Shown: positions 32,453 to 39,941 of the stretch, piece after piece
How the letters are laid out: the number at the start of each line of letters is the position of its first letter
Numbering within the stretch: position 1 is the first letter of the stretch
Notes under the pieces: generated by a model
Told to the model about the DNA's origin: nothing
Seen by the model: the letters and a program-made list of their open reading frames with translations, nothing else
Databases searched by the model: none
Translations under genes and position numbers: made by a program
From: Amycolatopsis coloradensis
GTDB taxonomy: Bacteria; Actinomycetota; Actinomycetes; Mycobacteriales; Pseudonocardiaceae
NCBI RefSeq assembly: GCF_037997115.1
Contig: NZ_CP150484.1
Coordinates: 7,210,931 to 7,254,202, forward strand
Length of the DNA stretch: 43,272 bases
Direction of reading: 5' to 3'

Positions 32453-32857
32453 TCATCGACCAGCCCGCGGACTCGGCAGAGGGCGCACGAAACCCGCGAT
32501 CCGCGGTGTGACGACAGCGGTGCCGTCGTCGATCATGCCGCGCATCCCCGCCAGCACTCGTTCGTCCGGTGAGCCGTGCACCTGGAAGTCCACCACCGTG
32601 CAGTGCGCCGACACGGCGTTGATGTGGTTCTCGGAGATCCGCCAATGTTCGAGGACCGCGTCCGAATCGGCGTACATCTGGTAGCTGTAGGCCAGCATGC
32701 GATCGGCGTCCACGAACGTCTGCACCATGACCTGCGGCGCGTTGCGCTCGACGAAGTCGATGGCTTCCCGGACGGCGGCGGTGAACTCCTCCAGGTGGCC
32801 GTCGGTGATCCGCATGGTGTTCCGGAACAGGAGCATTTCGTCTGCTTCGAGGGTCAT
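32453..32857 (-). CDS. antibiotic biosynthesis monooxygenase-like (ABM fold) protein
   Basis: A 134-residue protein whose first 90 residues look like a dimeric alpha-beta barrel of the ABM type (LLFRNTMRITDGHLEEFTAAVREAIDFVERNAPQVMVQTFVD, then AYSYQMYADSDAVLEHW). The last 40 residues (HGSPDERVLAGMRGMIDDGTAVVTPRIAGFVRPL) are a short tail seen in similar actinomycete proteins. The function is unknown. ATG 32857 is 18 codon-bases upstream of a second possible Met; both are in frame. It lies in the same direction as the VOC and AraC genes. Confidence 0.7.
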   Translation of the reverse strand: MTLEADEMLLFRNTMRITDGHLEEFTAAVREAIDFVERNAPQVMVQTFVDADRMLAYSYQMYADSDAVLEHWRISENHINAVSAHCTVVDFQVHGSPDERVLAGMRGMIDDGTAVVTPRIAGFVRPLPSPRAGR

Positions 32858-32915
32858 GGCCTCATGGTCGGACCTCGACCGAACTCGAGGTCAACGCGGA
32901 GACCCGTGCGGTCCG

Positions 32916-33311
32916 TCACAGGGCGCTCGGGTCGTAGGCCAGCAGCTCCCAGCAGTGGCCGTCCGGGTCGTCGACGGCCCGGTTGTACAGCCAGCCCATG
33001 TCCTGGGCCTCGCGTGGCTCGGTGGCCCCCGCGGCCAGCGCCGCGTCGGCCAGCCGGTCCACTTCTTCGCGCGATCCGGCGGCCAGTGCATTGATCACCT
33101 CGATCGGTCCGTCCGATGTGGACCGCTTCGTGAACGTCGCGAACGTCTCGCGGGTCATCAGCTGCACCAGGATCGTGTCGGCGAACGCCACCTGGACGGA
33201 GGTGTCACCACTGAAATCGGGATTGACCGTTCCCCCCATCGCCAGGTAGACCTTCGTGCTCGCCTCCAGGTCGGTGACCGGCAGGTTGACGTAGATTTGC
33301 GCGATGGCCAT
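32916..33311 (-). CDS. VOC family protein (bleomycin-resistance/glyoxalase-like)
   Basis: A 131-residue vicinal oxygen chelate protein. It begins AQIYVNLPVTDLEASTKVYLAMGG and ends NRAVDDPDGHCWELLAYDPSAL, the standard pair of beta-alpha-beta halves, with FADTILVQLMTRETFATFTKR in the middle. The substrate is unknown. It is 54 bp downstream of the AraC-type gene on the same strand and is probably cotranscribed or controlled by it. Confidence 0.87.
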   Translation of the reverse strand: MAIAQIYVNLPVTDLEASTKVYLAMGGTVNPDFSGDTSVQVAFADTILVQLMTRETFATFTKRSTSDGPIEVINALAAGSREEVDRLADAALAAGATEPREAQDMGWLYNRAVDDPDGHCWELLAYDPSAL

Positions 33312-33365
33312 GACATGCCCTCCAGGACGTTTCGGGTGCCGGGTGGTCCCGGCGTCACCACGAAT

Positions 33366-34058
33366 CTAGGGGCGGACCGCGACGTCGGTCTTGTACAGAA
33401 GCGACAGCATCTCGTCGCCGTCGGCCCGCCGCAGCCGGGAGGCAGTGCAGCCGGTGAAGCGGGTCAGTGAGCGCGCCAGGTGCGGCTGGTCGTGATACCC
33501 GGCCCGCTGCACGACCTCGACCGCGGCCATCCCCTGCCCCAGCAGCATCACGGCCTGCCTCGCTCGTTCGATCTGCCGGATCGCGCCCTGGGTAAGCCCG
33601 GTGGCCGCGGCCACCCGCCGCTGCACCGACCTCGGTGTGACCAGCGTGGCCGTGTCGCCGCGAAGCACATCGGTGACCAGCGGATCACGCATCAGCACCC
33701 CGGCGCGGACCAGCCGATCCACGAAGACGTCGGCGTTGTCGTAAGTCGGTGTTTCCCACTCTTCGCCCTGCAGGACGAACGAGCGAGCCGTGGTGTGCGG
33801 ACTCGTCACGGCGGTGTCGACCAGGCCCGGCACCGGCATCGGCGCCAGGAACGCACCGTGCCGGAAGATGATCCCGACCGTTTCACCTTCGCCGGGGCCC
33901 AGGTCCAGGACCGTGGGCCTCGTCTCCGGGCCACGCACCGCCACATGCGTCTCGCCCCGGTCACGCCACACCACGAGCTCCCAGTTCGAGTTCGCGATGG
34001 ACCGCATCCGCGCGGGCATCGTCACGGCCTCCGTACCGGCCCGGTAAACCCGCTCCAC
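33366..34058 (-). CDS. AraC family transcriptional regulator
   Basis: A 230-residue regulator with a cupin-like N-terminal half (WELVVWRDRGETHVAVRGPETRP) and a C-terminal AraC DNA-binding domain: SVQRRVAAATGLTQGAIRQIERARQAVMLLGQGMAAVEVVQRAGYHDQPHLARSLTRFTGCTASRLRR in the usual two-HTH order. The start GTG 34058 is uncertain because the frame stays open upstream and no good ribosome site is seen. It precedes the VOC gene, which is its likely target. Confidence 0.83.
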   Translation of the reverse strand: MERVYRAGTEAVTMPARMRSIANSNWELVVWRDRGETHVAVRGPETRPTVLDLGPGEGETVGIIFRHGAFLAPMPVPGLVDTAVTSPHTTARSFVLQGEEWETPTYDNADVFVDRLVRAGVLMRDPLVTDVLRGDTATLVTPRSVQRRVAAATGLTQGAIRQIERARQAVMLLGQGMAAVEVVQRAGYHDQPHLARSLTRFTGCTASRLRRADGDEMLSLLYKTDVAVRP

Positions 34059-34153
34059 ATACGGAGAATCGGACGGGCGCTGCTCGACGCCACCGGCCGG
34101 ATCAAAGACTCACGGTCAAGAAGCTAGCAAACCCGACGACATACGGGCGGAGG

Positions 34154-34240
34154 TCAGGCCACCGGCTTCTTCCGCTGGAGCGGCAGGAGAAGCGCGGTCA
34201 CCAGGCCGATCGCGGCGAAGACCCACGCAGGCGAGGAAGG
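34154..34240 (-). pseudogene. C-terminal remnant of an MFS transporter
   Basis: The last 28 codons of an open minus frame read STTQPSSPAWVFAAIGLV followed by TALLLPLQRKKPVA and a stop, which looks like the last helix and tail of a major facilitator transporter. No start or preceding helices exist: upstream the frame turns into low-quality sequence. Confidence 0.4.
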
Positions 34241-34330
34241 TTGCGTTGTCGAGACATCCAGGCGTCCGAGCGGCGGATCGGAGCCCGCCTGTTCGACCGC
34301 GCCAGCCGCAAGGTCACGCTGACCGAGTTC
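34241..34330 (+). pseudogene. fragment of a LysR helix-turn-helix
   Basis: The plus frame starting at 34241 encodes RDIQASERRIGARLFDRASR followed by KVTLTEF. This is the wing and linker part of a LysR DNA-binding domain. Nothing before or after continues the domain. The adjoining 34333-34465 has only an open minus frame (LKLELAEPAGRRNLVMLAW) that I cannot place. Confidence 0.4.
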
Positions 34331-34468
34331 CCGGTGTCCGAGCCGGATCTGTTTTCCAGGGCGACGATCACCGCGTAGTCGACGATGTCCGAACTGCTGG
34401 TCCACGCGAGCATGACCAGGTTTCGCCGGCCGGCAGGCTCGGCGAGCTCCAGCTTGAGGTCCGCGAGC

Positions 34469-34915
34469 TCAACTGAGTGCCGCCACCAGCAGGGCGAAGG
34501 CGGCGATGATGACAGCGACACGGGCGTAGTGGAAACGGTCCCAGCGGTTCATCTGTTCCTTCCAGTCGGCTGGCCGGTTCTCGGTGGTCCACGTCTTGCT
34601 GCGGTTGTTGATCGGGACGAGCAGCAGGAGTGACATCACCACACTGACGATCAGCAGCGCACCGGCGGTGACGACGAGTCCGGCGGCGGGGTCCTGCCAT
34701 GCGGCGATGGCCCAAACCGCGACGAGGACGAGCGAACCGATGTACCAGACCGGCATGACGGCGCCGAGCATCCGGCCACCGTGTGCACGGCCGCGCACCA
34801 TGCTGTCCTCGGGAAGAGCGTTGAGGATCGAGTTGACGACGAAGGCGACGGAGAACTCCACCCCCACCATCACGCCGACGACCACGGTCGTGACGATCTC
34901 AAGTGCGTTGAGCAT
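34469..34915 (-). CDS. DUF1772 (anthrone oxygenase-like) membrane protein
   Basis: A 148-residue protein with four membrane helices (IVTTVVVGVMVGVEFSVAFVV, MLGAVMPVWYIGSLVLVAVW, GLVVTAGALLIVSVVMSLLLLVPINN, ARVAVIIAAFALLVAAL) and the family motif VPINNRSKTWTTENRPADWKE, WDRFHYARV. DUF1772 proteins include anthrone oxygenases, but most are of unknown function. GGAGGG lies five bases before ATG 34915. The CTAG operator array begins 18 bp upstream and the MarR gene precedes it, so MarR control is likely. Confidence 0.87.
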   Translation of the reverse strand: MLNALEIVTTVVVGVMVGVEFSVAFVVNSILNALPEDSMVRGRAHGGRMLGAVMPVWYIGSLVLVAVWAIAAWQDPAAGLVVTAGALLIVSVVMSLLLLVPINNRSKTWTTENRPADWKEQMNRWDRFHYARVAVIIAAFALLVAALS

Positions 34916-34932
34916 GACTACCCTCCAGAAAT

Positions 34933-34996
34933 CTAGCATTGCTAGCGTGCCCTGCGACGCTAGCACTAGCGTCGCTAGATTGTCTAGCAATGCTAG
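34933..34996. promoter_or_regulatory. CTAG operator array (three main palindromes, 9-bp phasing)
   Basis: Palindromes CTAGCATTGCTAG (34933-34945), GACGCTAG-CA-CTAGCGTC (34956-34973) and CTAGCAATGCTAG (34984-34996) have centres 25-26 bp apart. A fourth, GCTAGA-TTG-TCTAGC, overlaps at 34974-34988. Seven CTAG tetramers start at 34933, 34942, 34960, 34966, 34975, 34984 and 34993, mostly 9 bp apart. Confidence 0.75.
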
Positions 34997-35076
34997 ATCC
35001 GAGCACTGACCCTAGGCTTTCCCGGCACTTTCCCGGAGCGGCACCTTTCCGCGCGCGGCCACGCTCAGGCGCGGCG

Positions 35077-35541
35077 TCACCCGTCGCCGTCGGGAAGCCG
35101 GTCCATGACCCGTTCGAGCGCGGGTCCGATGACATCGAGCTCGGCGTCGGTGAGCGCACCGATGAAGTACTGCCGGACGGCGGCGACGTGTGCGGGAGCG
35201 GCGGCGACGATGGCCGCCCGGCCCGCATCGGTGAGCCGCACCATCGACCCGCGCGCGTCCTCGCCGCACTCCTCACGCGCGACGAGGCCGCGCTTCTCCA
35301 TCCGGATGACCTGATGGGAGATCCGGCTGCGCTCCCAGCCGACCATCCGGCCGAGGTCACGCGCCCGCAGTACTCCGCCCGAAGCCTCCGACAGCGGCAC
35401 CAAGAGCGTGTATTCCGCGGCGGACAGCCCCGCGTCCTGGACCAACTGACGCTCCAGCGCCGCGGTCAGCCGCGGCAGCACACCGATGATCCCGCGCCAC
35501 GCACGCGCCTCCCGCTCGTCGAGCCAGCGCGCTTCACCCAT
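35077..35541 (-). CDS. MarR family transcriptional regulator
   Basis: A 154-residue MarR protein. The winged helix is at about 45-100 (AAEYTLLVPLSEASGGVLRARDLGRMVGWERSRISHQVIRMEKRGLVAREECGEDARGSMVRLTDAGRA), with helical dimer arms at both ends. The ATG at 35541 is the first of the frame. It sits 161 bp upstream of DUF1772 on the same strand with the CTAG array between them. A second candidate site, an inverted pair of GTTGACGCGTC, lies 100 bp upstream and could serve autoregulation. Confidence 0.9.
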   Translation of the reverse strand: MGEARWLDEREARAWRGIIGVLPRLTAALERQLVQDAGLSAAEYTLLVPLSEASGGVLRARDLGRMVGWERSRISHQVIRMEKRGLVAREECGEDARGSMVRLTDAGRAAIVAAAPAHVAAVRQYFIGALTDAELDVIGPALERVMDRLPDGDG

Positions 35542-35640
35542 GGGCAGTCAGGGGCGCCGGTACCGCTGCACGGCCCGATTCCCCCTCCTCCTTTCAATCC
35601 CTACGTGCGGCTTTCCCGCGGCGCGGAGCCTACCAGCAAT

Positions 35641-35683
35641 GTTGACGCGTCATCAAAAATCGGGTAGTTGTAGACGCGTCAAC
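35641..35683. promoter_or_regulatory. inverted pair GTTGACGCGTC ... GACGCGTCAAC
   Basis: Left arm 35641-35651 and right arm 35673-35683 are exact complements, 21 bp apart, and each contains the self-palindrome GACGCGTC. It lies between the divergent MarR and DUF5996 genes, so it may control either. Confidence 0.5.
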
Positions 35684-35824
35684 AAAAAGACCGGCACGCC
35701 ACGCCGCTGTCGTGCCGGCCGGCGCGGTGGCACGTGGCCCACGCGATAAGGGAGATGTGCCGAAGCCCCTCCCGCCGAACATGACCACCACCTCCTCCCC
35801 GCGCCGCCAAGGATGTGAGAACCG

Positions 35825-36784
35825 ATGACCAGCCCCGCGACAACGAGTTGGCCGAGCCTGCGGGTCTCGGACTGGACCCCCACTCGCGAGACCCTGCACA
35901 TGTGGACCCAGATCGTGGGCAAGATCCGCATGGCCCACGCTCCCCTGATCAACCACTGGTGGCAGGTGACGCTGTACGTCAGCCCTCGCGGGTTGACGAC
36001 GTCCGCGATCCCGCACCGGTCGGGGGCCTTCGAGATCGAGTTCGACTTCGTCGGCCACCAGCTCGCGATCCGCAGCAGCGACGGCGGTGCGCGAAGCCTC
36101 CCGCTCCGGCCGATGCCGGTCGCCGAGTTCTACACCCGGATCCTGGACATGCTCGGCCGTCTCGGGATCGAGGCACCGATCCGGCCGTACCCCAATGAGG
36201 TCGAGCCGGCGATCCCCTTTGCCGAGGACCACACCCACGCCTCCTACGACGGCGAGGCGGCCGCCCTGTTCTGGCGGCAGCTGCTGCAGGCGAACCGGGT
36301 GATTGGCGAGTTCCGGTCACACTTCGTCGGCAAGGTCAGCCCTGTGCATTTCTTCTGGGGAGCAATGGATCTCGCCTGCACCCGTTTCTCCGGGCGGACG
36401 GCGCCGCCGCACCCCGGCGGAGCACCGAACTGCGGGGATTGGGTCATGGTCGAGGGCTACTCCCGGGAACTCTCCAGCTGCGGGTTCTGGCCCGGCGGAG
36501 GCGCGGAAGGCGCCTTCTATTCCTACGCCTACCCCGAACCCGAGGGGTTCGCCGACCAGCCGGTCGGCACCGAAGGCGCGTACTTCAGCACCGAGTTCCA
36601 GCAATTCCTCCTGCCCTACGAGGCCGCCCGCGCCGCACCCGACCCAGACCGCGCCGTCGCCGAATTCCTCCACGCCACCTACGAAGCCGCCGCGAACCGC
36701 GGGCAGTGGGACCGCTCCGCACTGGAAGACGACCCCTTCCGGTGGCACGGAACCCCTGCGCCTCAAGGAAACGGCGACGCCTAA
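35825..36784 (+). CDS. DUF5996 family protein
   Basis: A 319-residue protein matching the DUF5996 family: WPSLRVSDWTPTRETLHMWTQIVGKIRMAHAPLINHWWQVTLYVSPRGLTTSAIPH at the start, FEIEFDFVGHQLAIRSS, and the central FHFFWGAMDLACTRFSGRTAPPHP-like stretch (here VHFFWGAMDLACTRFSGR). It has no signal peptide or membrane helix and looks like a soluble beta-rich protein. The function is not known. No strong Shine-Dalgarno precedes ATG 35825. It is divergent from the MarR gene and carries the inverted GACGCGTC pair in its upstream region. Confidence 0.88.
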   Translation: MTSPATTSWPSLRVSDWTPTRETLHMWTQIVGKIRMAHAPLINHWWQVTLYVSPRGLTTSAIPHRSGAFEIEFDFVGHQLAIRSSDGGARSLPLRPMPVAEFYTRILDMLGRLGIEAPIRPYPNEVEPAIPFAEDHTHASYDGEAAALFWRQLLQANRVIGEFRSHFVGKVSPVHFFWGAMDLACTRFSGRTAPPHPGGAPNCGDWVMVEGYSRELSSCGFWPGGGAEGAFYSYAYPEPEGFADQPVGTEGAYFSTEFQQFLLPYEAARAAPDPDRAVAEFLHATYEAAANRGQWDRSALEDDPFRWHGTPAPQGNGDA

Positions 36785-36868
36785 GCCGAACACGTCGTGG
36801 GCAGCCGCGCGCTGCGAGTTTCTCCAGCGCGTCCATTCCGGAAGCCGAACTGGCCACTGTGGACAACA

Positions 36869-36937
36869 CTGCCGCTCAAGCACGCGACGGAGACCGAGAA
36901 CGTCTTCAGCGGCAAGCCCTGCTTCACCGTGCAGTGA
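36869..36937 (+). other. short open fragment after the DUF5996 gene
   Basis: A 22-codon open stretch ending in TGA (reading LPLKHATETENVFSGKPCF) with protein-like composition but no start codon or ribosome site. It may be the tail of a lost gene. The rest of 36785-36994 shows nothing I can support. Confidence 0.2.
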
Positions 36938-36994
36938 CCGCGATTACGGAAGCAGGAGAAAGGGATCACCGACGCGATGTCGGCTGCCGAAACA

Positions 36995-37031
36995 GCGAAA
37001 GGCGCCGATTGTTTCGATCGGCGCCTTTCGC
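36995..37031 (-). terminator. intrinsic terminator after tRNA-Glu
   Basis: Arms 36995-37009 and 37017-37031 pair perfectly over 15 bp around a 7-base loop, 4 bp beyond the 3' end of tRNA-Glu, followed on the minus strand by T-containing sequence. Confidence 0.8.
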
Positions 37032-37035
37032 GAAG

Positions 37036-37108
37036 TACCCCCGATGGGATTCGAACCCACGCTACCGGCGTGAGAGGCCGGCGTCCTAGGCCGCTAGACG
37101 ACGGGGGC
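37036..37108 (-). tRNA. tRNA-Glu (anticodon CUC)
   Basis: A 73-nt cloverleaf on the minus strand: acceptor GCCCCCG/CGGGGGU, anticodon loop with CTC flanked by the stem CCGGC/GCCGG, T-loop GGTTCGAATCC. No CCA is encoded. It is 131 bp downstream of tRNA-Gln and likely in one transcript. Confidence 0.95.
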
Positions 37109-37239
37109 TAGGAACTTTCTCCTTCAGAAGGAGATTTTCAGTTGTTCACCTGCTGTGTTGCTGTGGAGAAACTTACCAGACCGGGTTTCCCTCCTCTGCA
37201 GGGGGGTCACTCTGTGTTTCACTCCGGAGAGTTCTCCAG

Positions 37240-37311
37240 CTGGGGTACCAGGACTCGAACCTAGACTAACTGGACCAGAACCAGTCGTGCTGCCAATTAC
37301 ACCATACCCCA
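37240..37311 (-). tRNA. tRNA-Gln (anticodon CUG)
   Basis: A 72-nt cloverleaf on the minus strand: acceptor TGGGGTA/TACCCCA with discriminator G, anticodon stem ACTGG/CCAGT around the loop TTCTGGT (anticodon CTG), T-loop GGTTCGAGTCC. No CCA is encoded. The 131-bp spacer to tRNA-Glu contains a hairpin CTCCTTCAGAAGGAG (37119-37133), possibly a processing site. Confidence 0.95.
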
Positions 37312-37362
37312 GTGAGGTACCGTTCCGATCTTGACCGGCTCGGTGCCGCACGAGAAAGAATA

Positions 37363-38187
37363 CTAGAGCACGCCGTTCCGCACCGTGAAAGCGGGGGTCT
37401 CCGTAGCGCGCTGAGCGGGGACGCCGAGCTTCGCGAACTCGGAAACGAGCAGCTCAGGCAGCTCGTCGAGGCCGGAGATGGTGTGCACACCCGCCGGGGC
37501 GCGCTCGGCGATGCCGTCCCGGTCGAGCCAGACGGCACCCAGGCCGGCGTCGCGTGCGCCGATGGCGTCGGTGTCGAGCTTGTCGCCGACGTGGACCGCC
37601 TGGGCGGGGTCGCAGCCGAGGCCGAGGCAGACCGAGTGGAACATCGCCGGGTCCGGTTTGGCTACTCCGAGTTCACCGGCGATGGCCACGTGGTCGAAGA
37701 ACCGGGCGAGTCCGAGGTCGGCGATCTTCTTGCGCTGATGCGCGCCGGAGGCGTTCGTGACGGCCGCGACAAGGACACCCGCGGCTCTCAGCCATTCCAG
37801 GCACGGGAGGACATCTTCGAACAATTGCCACGAACGCGTGAGAATTTCACGACGCCGTCTTTCGAAGCCCTTGACCTGCTCTTCGTCGGCCAGAATGCCG
37901 ATCTCGGCCAGGAAACATTCAGTACGCTTGTGATGCATGATCGCGTAATCGATTTCGCCCGCCACCACCAGCGCGACATGCTCTTCGGTGATGAGATCCC
38001 ACAGCGGCCAAAGGTCGTTCTGACCGGTGAGCGCGCTCAGGCTGAGCCGGATCGCCGCCGTGCAGTCGATCAGCGTGTCATCGATGTCGAGACACACCAA
38101 CCGCAACTCCGGCGGCTCCCACGGCGCCCCATCCGGAGCGTCCGGCGTGGTTCGTGACGGGGTCCGGGGCACGAGAGCGAAATCCAC
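37363..38187 (-). CDS. HAD family hydrolase
   Basis: A 274-residue haloacid dehalogenase phosphatase. Motif I is CLDIDDTLID (about residue 34), motif II VAAVTNASGAH, the lysine of motif III is in GVAKPDPAMF, and motif IV is VHVGDKLDTDAIGARDAG. A helical C1-type cap lies between motifs I and II. The substrate is unknown. The start is GTG 38187 (TTG 38190 is also possible); TAGCCT lies six bases upstream and no ribosome site is seen, so the transcript is probably leaderless. Confidence 0.88.
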   Translation of the reverse strand: MDFALVPRTPSRTTPDAPDGAPWEPPELRLVCLDIDDTLIDCTAAIRLSLSALTGQNDLWPLWDLITEEHVALVVAGEIDYAIMHHKRTECFLAEIGILADEEQVKGFERRRREILTRSWQLFEDVLPCLEWLRAAGVLVAAVTNASGAHQRKKIADLGLARFFDHVAIAGELGVAKPDPAMFHSVCLGLGCDPAQAVHVGDKLDTDAIGARDAGLGAVWLDRDGIAERAPAGVHTISGLDELPELLVSEFAKLGVPAQRATETPAFTVRNGVL

Positions 38188-38190
38188 CAA

Positions 38191-38584
38191 GTGAGGCTAG
38201 GGCACTCAGCGCGATCGCGACTCTGCCGATGAGGTGATTAAGGCTGGCCTGTTCCGGCGCGGGCACTCTACTCCCAGTTGGTGAGATGACGTGTTTTAGT
38301 TACCGGACAACGGCTAAGGCGGGCGGCCGGGTGAAATACGGACTCCTCGATTCGCGACGCACACACCCTGTGACGACAACGGAATCCTTAATCGGCTTCA
38401 AGTCACGGACCGTCCACAAGCGCATTTCCGCGATCGTCGTCCTTCCGGAACGTTCCCGCCACACCTCGCGTCCTTTTTGGACAGTCGCCCCGGACACCCG
38501 GACCGGTGAGACCCGCGTCATAGCCCGAACGGCGCATCCGCCCGGATGGCGCTTGACGCGCCGGTCGAGCAGGTGCATGCTGAG
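38191..38584. other. intergenic region without a supported gene
   Basis: About 400 bases between the divergent HAD and monooxygenase genes. The base composition is less GC-rich than the flanks. A 104-codon frame (38286-38600) exists but has no ribosome site or family resemblance. Confidence 0.4.
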
Positions 38585-38608
38585 CTTATTCAACAAGTGA
38601 TGAATAAG
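38585..38608. promoter_or_regulatory. palindromic operator before the FAD monooxygenase
   Basis: CTTATTCA-N8-TGAATAAG, a perfect 8-bp inverted repeat with an 8-base spacer ending 21 bp before ATG 38630. The form is typical of TetR-type sites; no TetR gene is adjacent. Confidence 0.55.
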
Positions 38609-38629
38609 GGTTTCGAAGGGGTGGGACGG

Positions 38630-39865
38630 ATGAGCGAACGCACGAACTGCGTGGTCGTCGGCGGTGGCCCCGCGGGCATGGTCGCCGGATTGCTGCTGGC
38701 CAGGGCCGGGGTCGAGGTCACGGTGCTGGAGAAGCACGAGGACTTCCTGAGGGACTTCCGCGGCGACACCGTGCACCCGTCGACATTGACGTTGCTCGAC
38801 GAGCTGGGCCTCGGGGAGAAATTCCTCAGCCTGCCGCACAGCGAGATCTCCTACGCCGGCTTCCCGGCCGAGGACGGCACGATGATGCGCCTCGCCGACC
38901 TGACCCGGCTGAAGGTGGCGCACCCGTACATCGCGATGGTCCCGCAGTGGGATTTCCTGGACCTTCTCGCCGACGCCGGCGCGAAGGAGCCCACGTTCAC
39001 GCTGCGGCAGAGCACGGAGATGACCGGGCTGATCTTCGAGCACGGCCGGGTGAGCGGGGTCCGCTACCGCGACGCCGATGGGAAGACCGGCGAATTACGC
39101 GCCGACCTGGTGATCGCCGCCGACGGGCGCTGGTCGCTGGCCCGCCGTGAGGCCGGGCTGATGACGAAGGACTACGCCATCCCGTTCGACGCGTGGTGGT
39201 TCCGGATCTCGCGGCGGGAAGGCGAACACGAGGGCATGCTGACCCCGAAGATGCGGGATCGCCGCTTCGCCGTGCCGCTGCCGCGCAAGGGCTACTTCCA
39301 GATCGCCTATCTCAGCCCCAAGGGCCAGGATCTCCGCGAAAACGGCATCGAGGCGTTCCGGGAGAACGTGGCCGCGATCCTTCCCGACCTGGCCGACCGG
39401 GTCGACGAGCTGAAGACGACCGACGACGTCAAGTTCCTCGACGTCAAGATGAACCTGCTGCGGAAGTGGCATGTCGACGGGCTGCTGTGCATCGGTGACG
39501 CGGCGCACGCGATGTCGCCGGTCGGCGGGGTCGGCATCAACCTCGCGGTGCAGGACGCGGTCGCGGCCGCCACCCTGCTCGCCGAGCCGCTGCGCCGGGG
39601 CAGGCCGTCGGTGGCGGACCTGGCGAAGGTCCGCAAGCGCCGTCTCGCACCGACGATGCTGGTGCAGGGGCTGCAGCGGATGCTGCACAAGAACGTCATG
39701 AAGCCGGTCATGGAGGGCAGGCGCAACGGTCCGCCCGAGGTGATGGTGAAGCTGTTCGGCCGGTTCCCCGTGCTGTCCTACGTCCCGGCCCGGTTGCTGG
39801 GCCTGGGGCTGCGGCCCGAGCACGCGCCTGCCTTCGCGCGGCGGGCGATGGAACCGGCCGGTTAG
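38630..39865 (+). CDS. FAD-dependent aromatic monooxygenase-like oxidoreductase
   Basis: A 411-residue group A flavin monooxygenase (UbiH/PHBH-like). The FAD-binding GxGxxG is in CVVVGGGPAGMVAGLLLARAGVEVTVLEKH. The family DG motif is in LVIAADGRWSLARREAG, and the second FAD motif in LLCIGDAAHAMSPVGGVGINLAVQDA. It probably hydroxylates an aromatic or polyketide-type substrate with NAD(P)H; FAD-dependent ring oxidation is family knowledge, the substrate is unknown. ATG 38630 is chosen because the preceding open stretch contains the operator palindrome. Confidence 0.9.
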   Translation: MSERTNCVVVGGGPAGMVAGLLLARAGVEVTVLEKHEDFLRDFRGDTVHPSTLTLLDELGLGEKFLSLPHSEISYAGFPAEDGTMMRLADLTRLKVAHPYIAMVPQWDFLDLLADAGAKEPTFTLRQSTEMTGLIFEHGRVSGVRYRDADGKTGELRADLVIAADGRWSLARREAGLMTKDYAIPFDAWWFRISRREGEHEGMLTPKMRDRRFAVPLPRKGYFQIAYLSPKGQDLRENGIEAFRENVAAILPDLADRVDELKTTDDVKFLDVKMNLLRKWHVDGLLCIGDAAHAMSPVGGVGINLAVQDAVAAATLLAEPLRRGRPSVADLAKVRKRRLAPTMLVQGLQRMLHKNVMKPVMEGRRNGPPEVMVKLFGRFPVLSYVPARLLGLGLRPEHAPAFARRAMEPAG

Positions 39866-39876
39866 CGTCCGGATGT

Positions 39877-39927
39877 GATGAAAGACTCCTTCATCGCGAA
39901 ATTTGCGATGAAGGAATCTTTCATCGC
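39877..39927. terminator. palindrome between convergent monooxygenase and FAH-family genes (GATGAAAGACTCC type)
   Basis: Left arm 39877-39897 pairs with right arm 39905-39925 or so with one mismatch around a 7-base AT-rich loop. Sits 11 bp after one stop and 14 bp before the other. Confidence 0.7.
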
Positions 39928-39941
39928 ATGGGGGTCTGAGG

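Noticed and set aside
32187..32645. 152-codon minus-strand frame
   Set aside because: It overlaps the ABM-like gene in another frame and shows only GC-driven composition.
36785..37108. integrative element at the tRNA-Glu 3' end
   Set aside because: No integrase and no repeated tRNA 3' segment was seen on the left side.
38286..38600. 104-codon plus-strand frame
   Set aside because: No ribosome site, no family phrase, and it runs into the operator of the monooxygenase gene.
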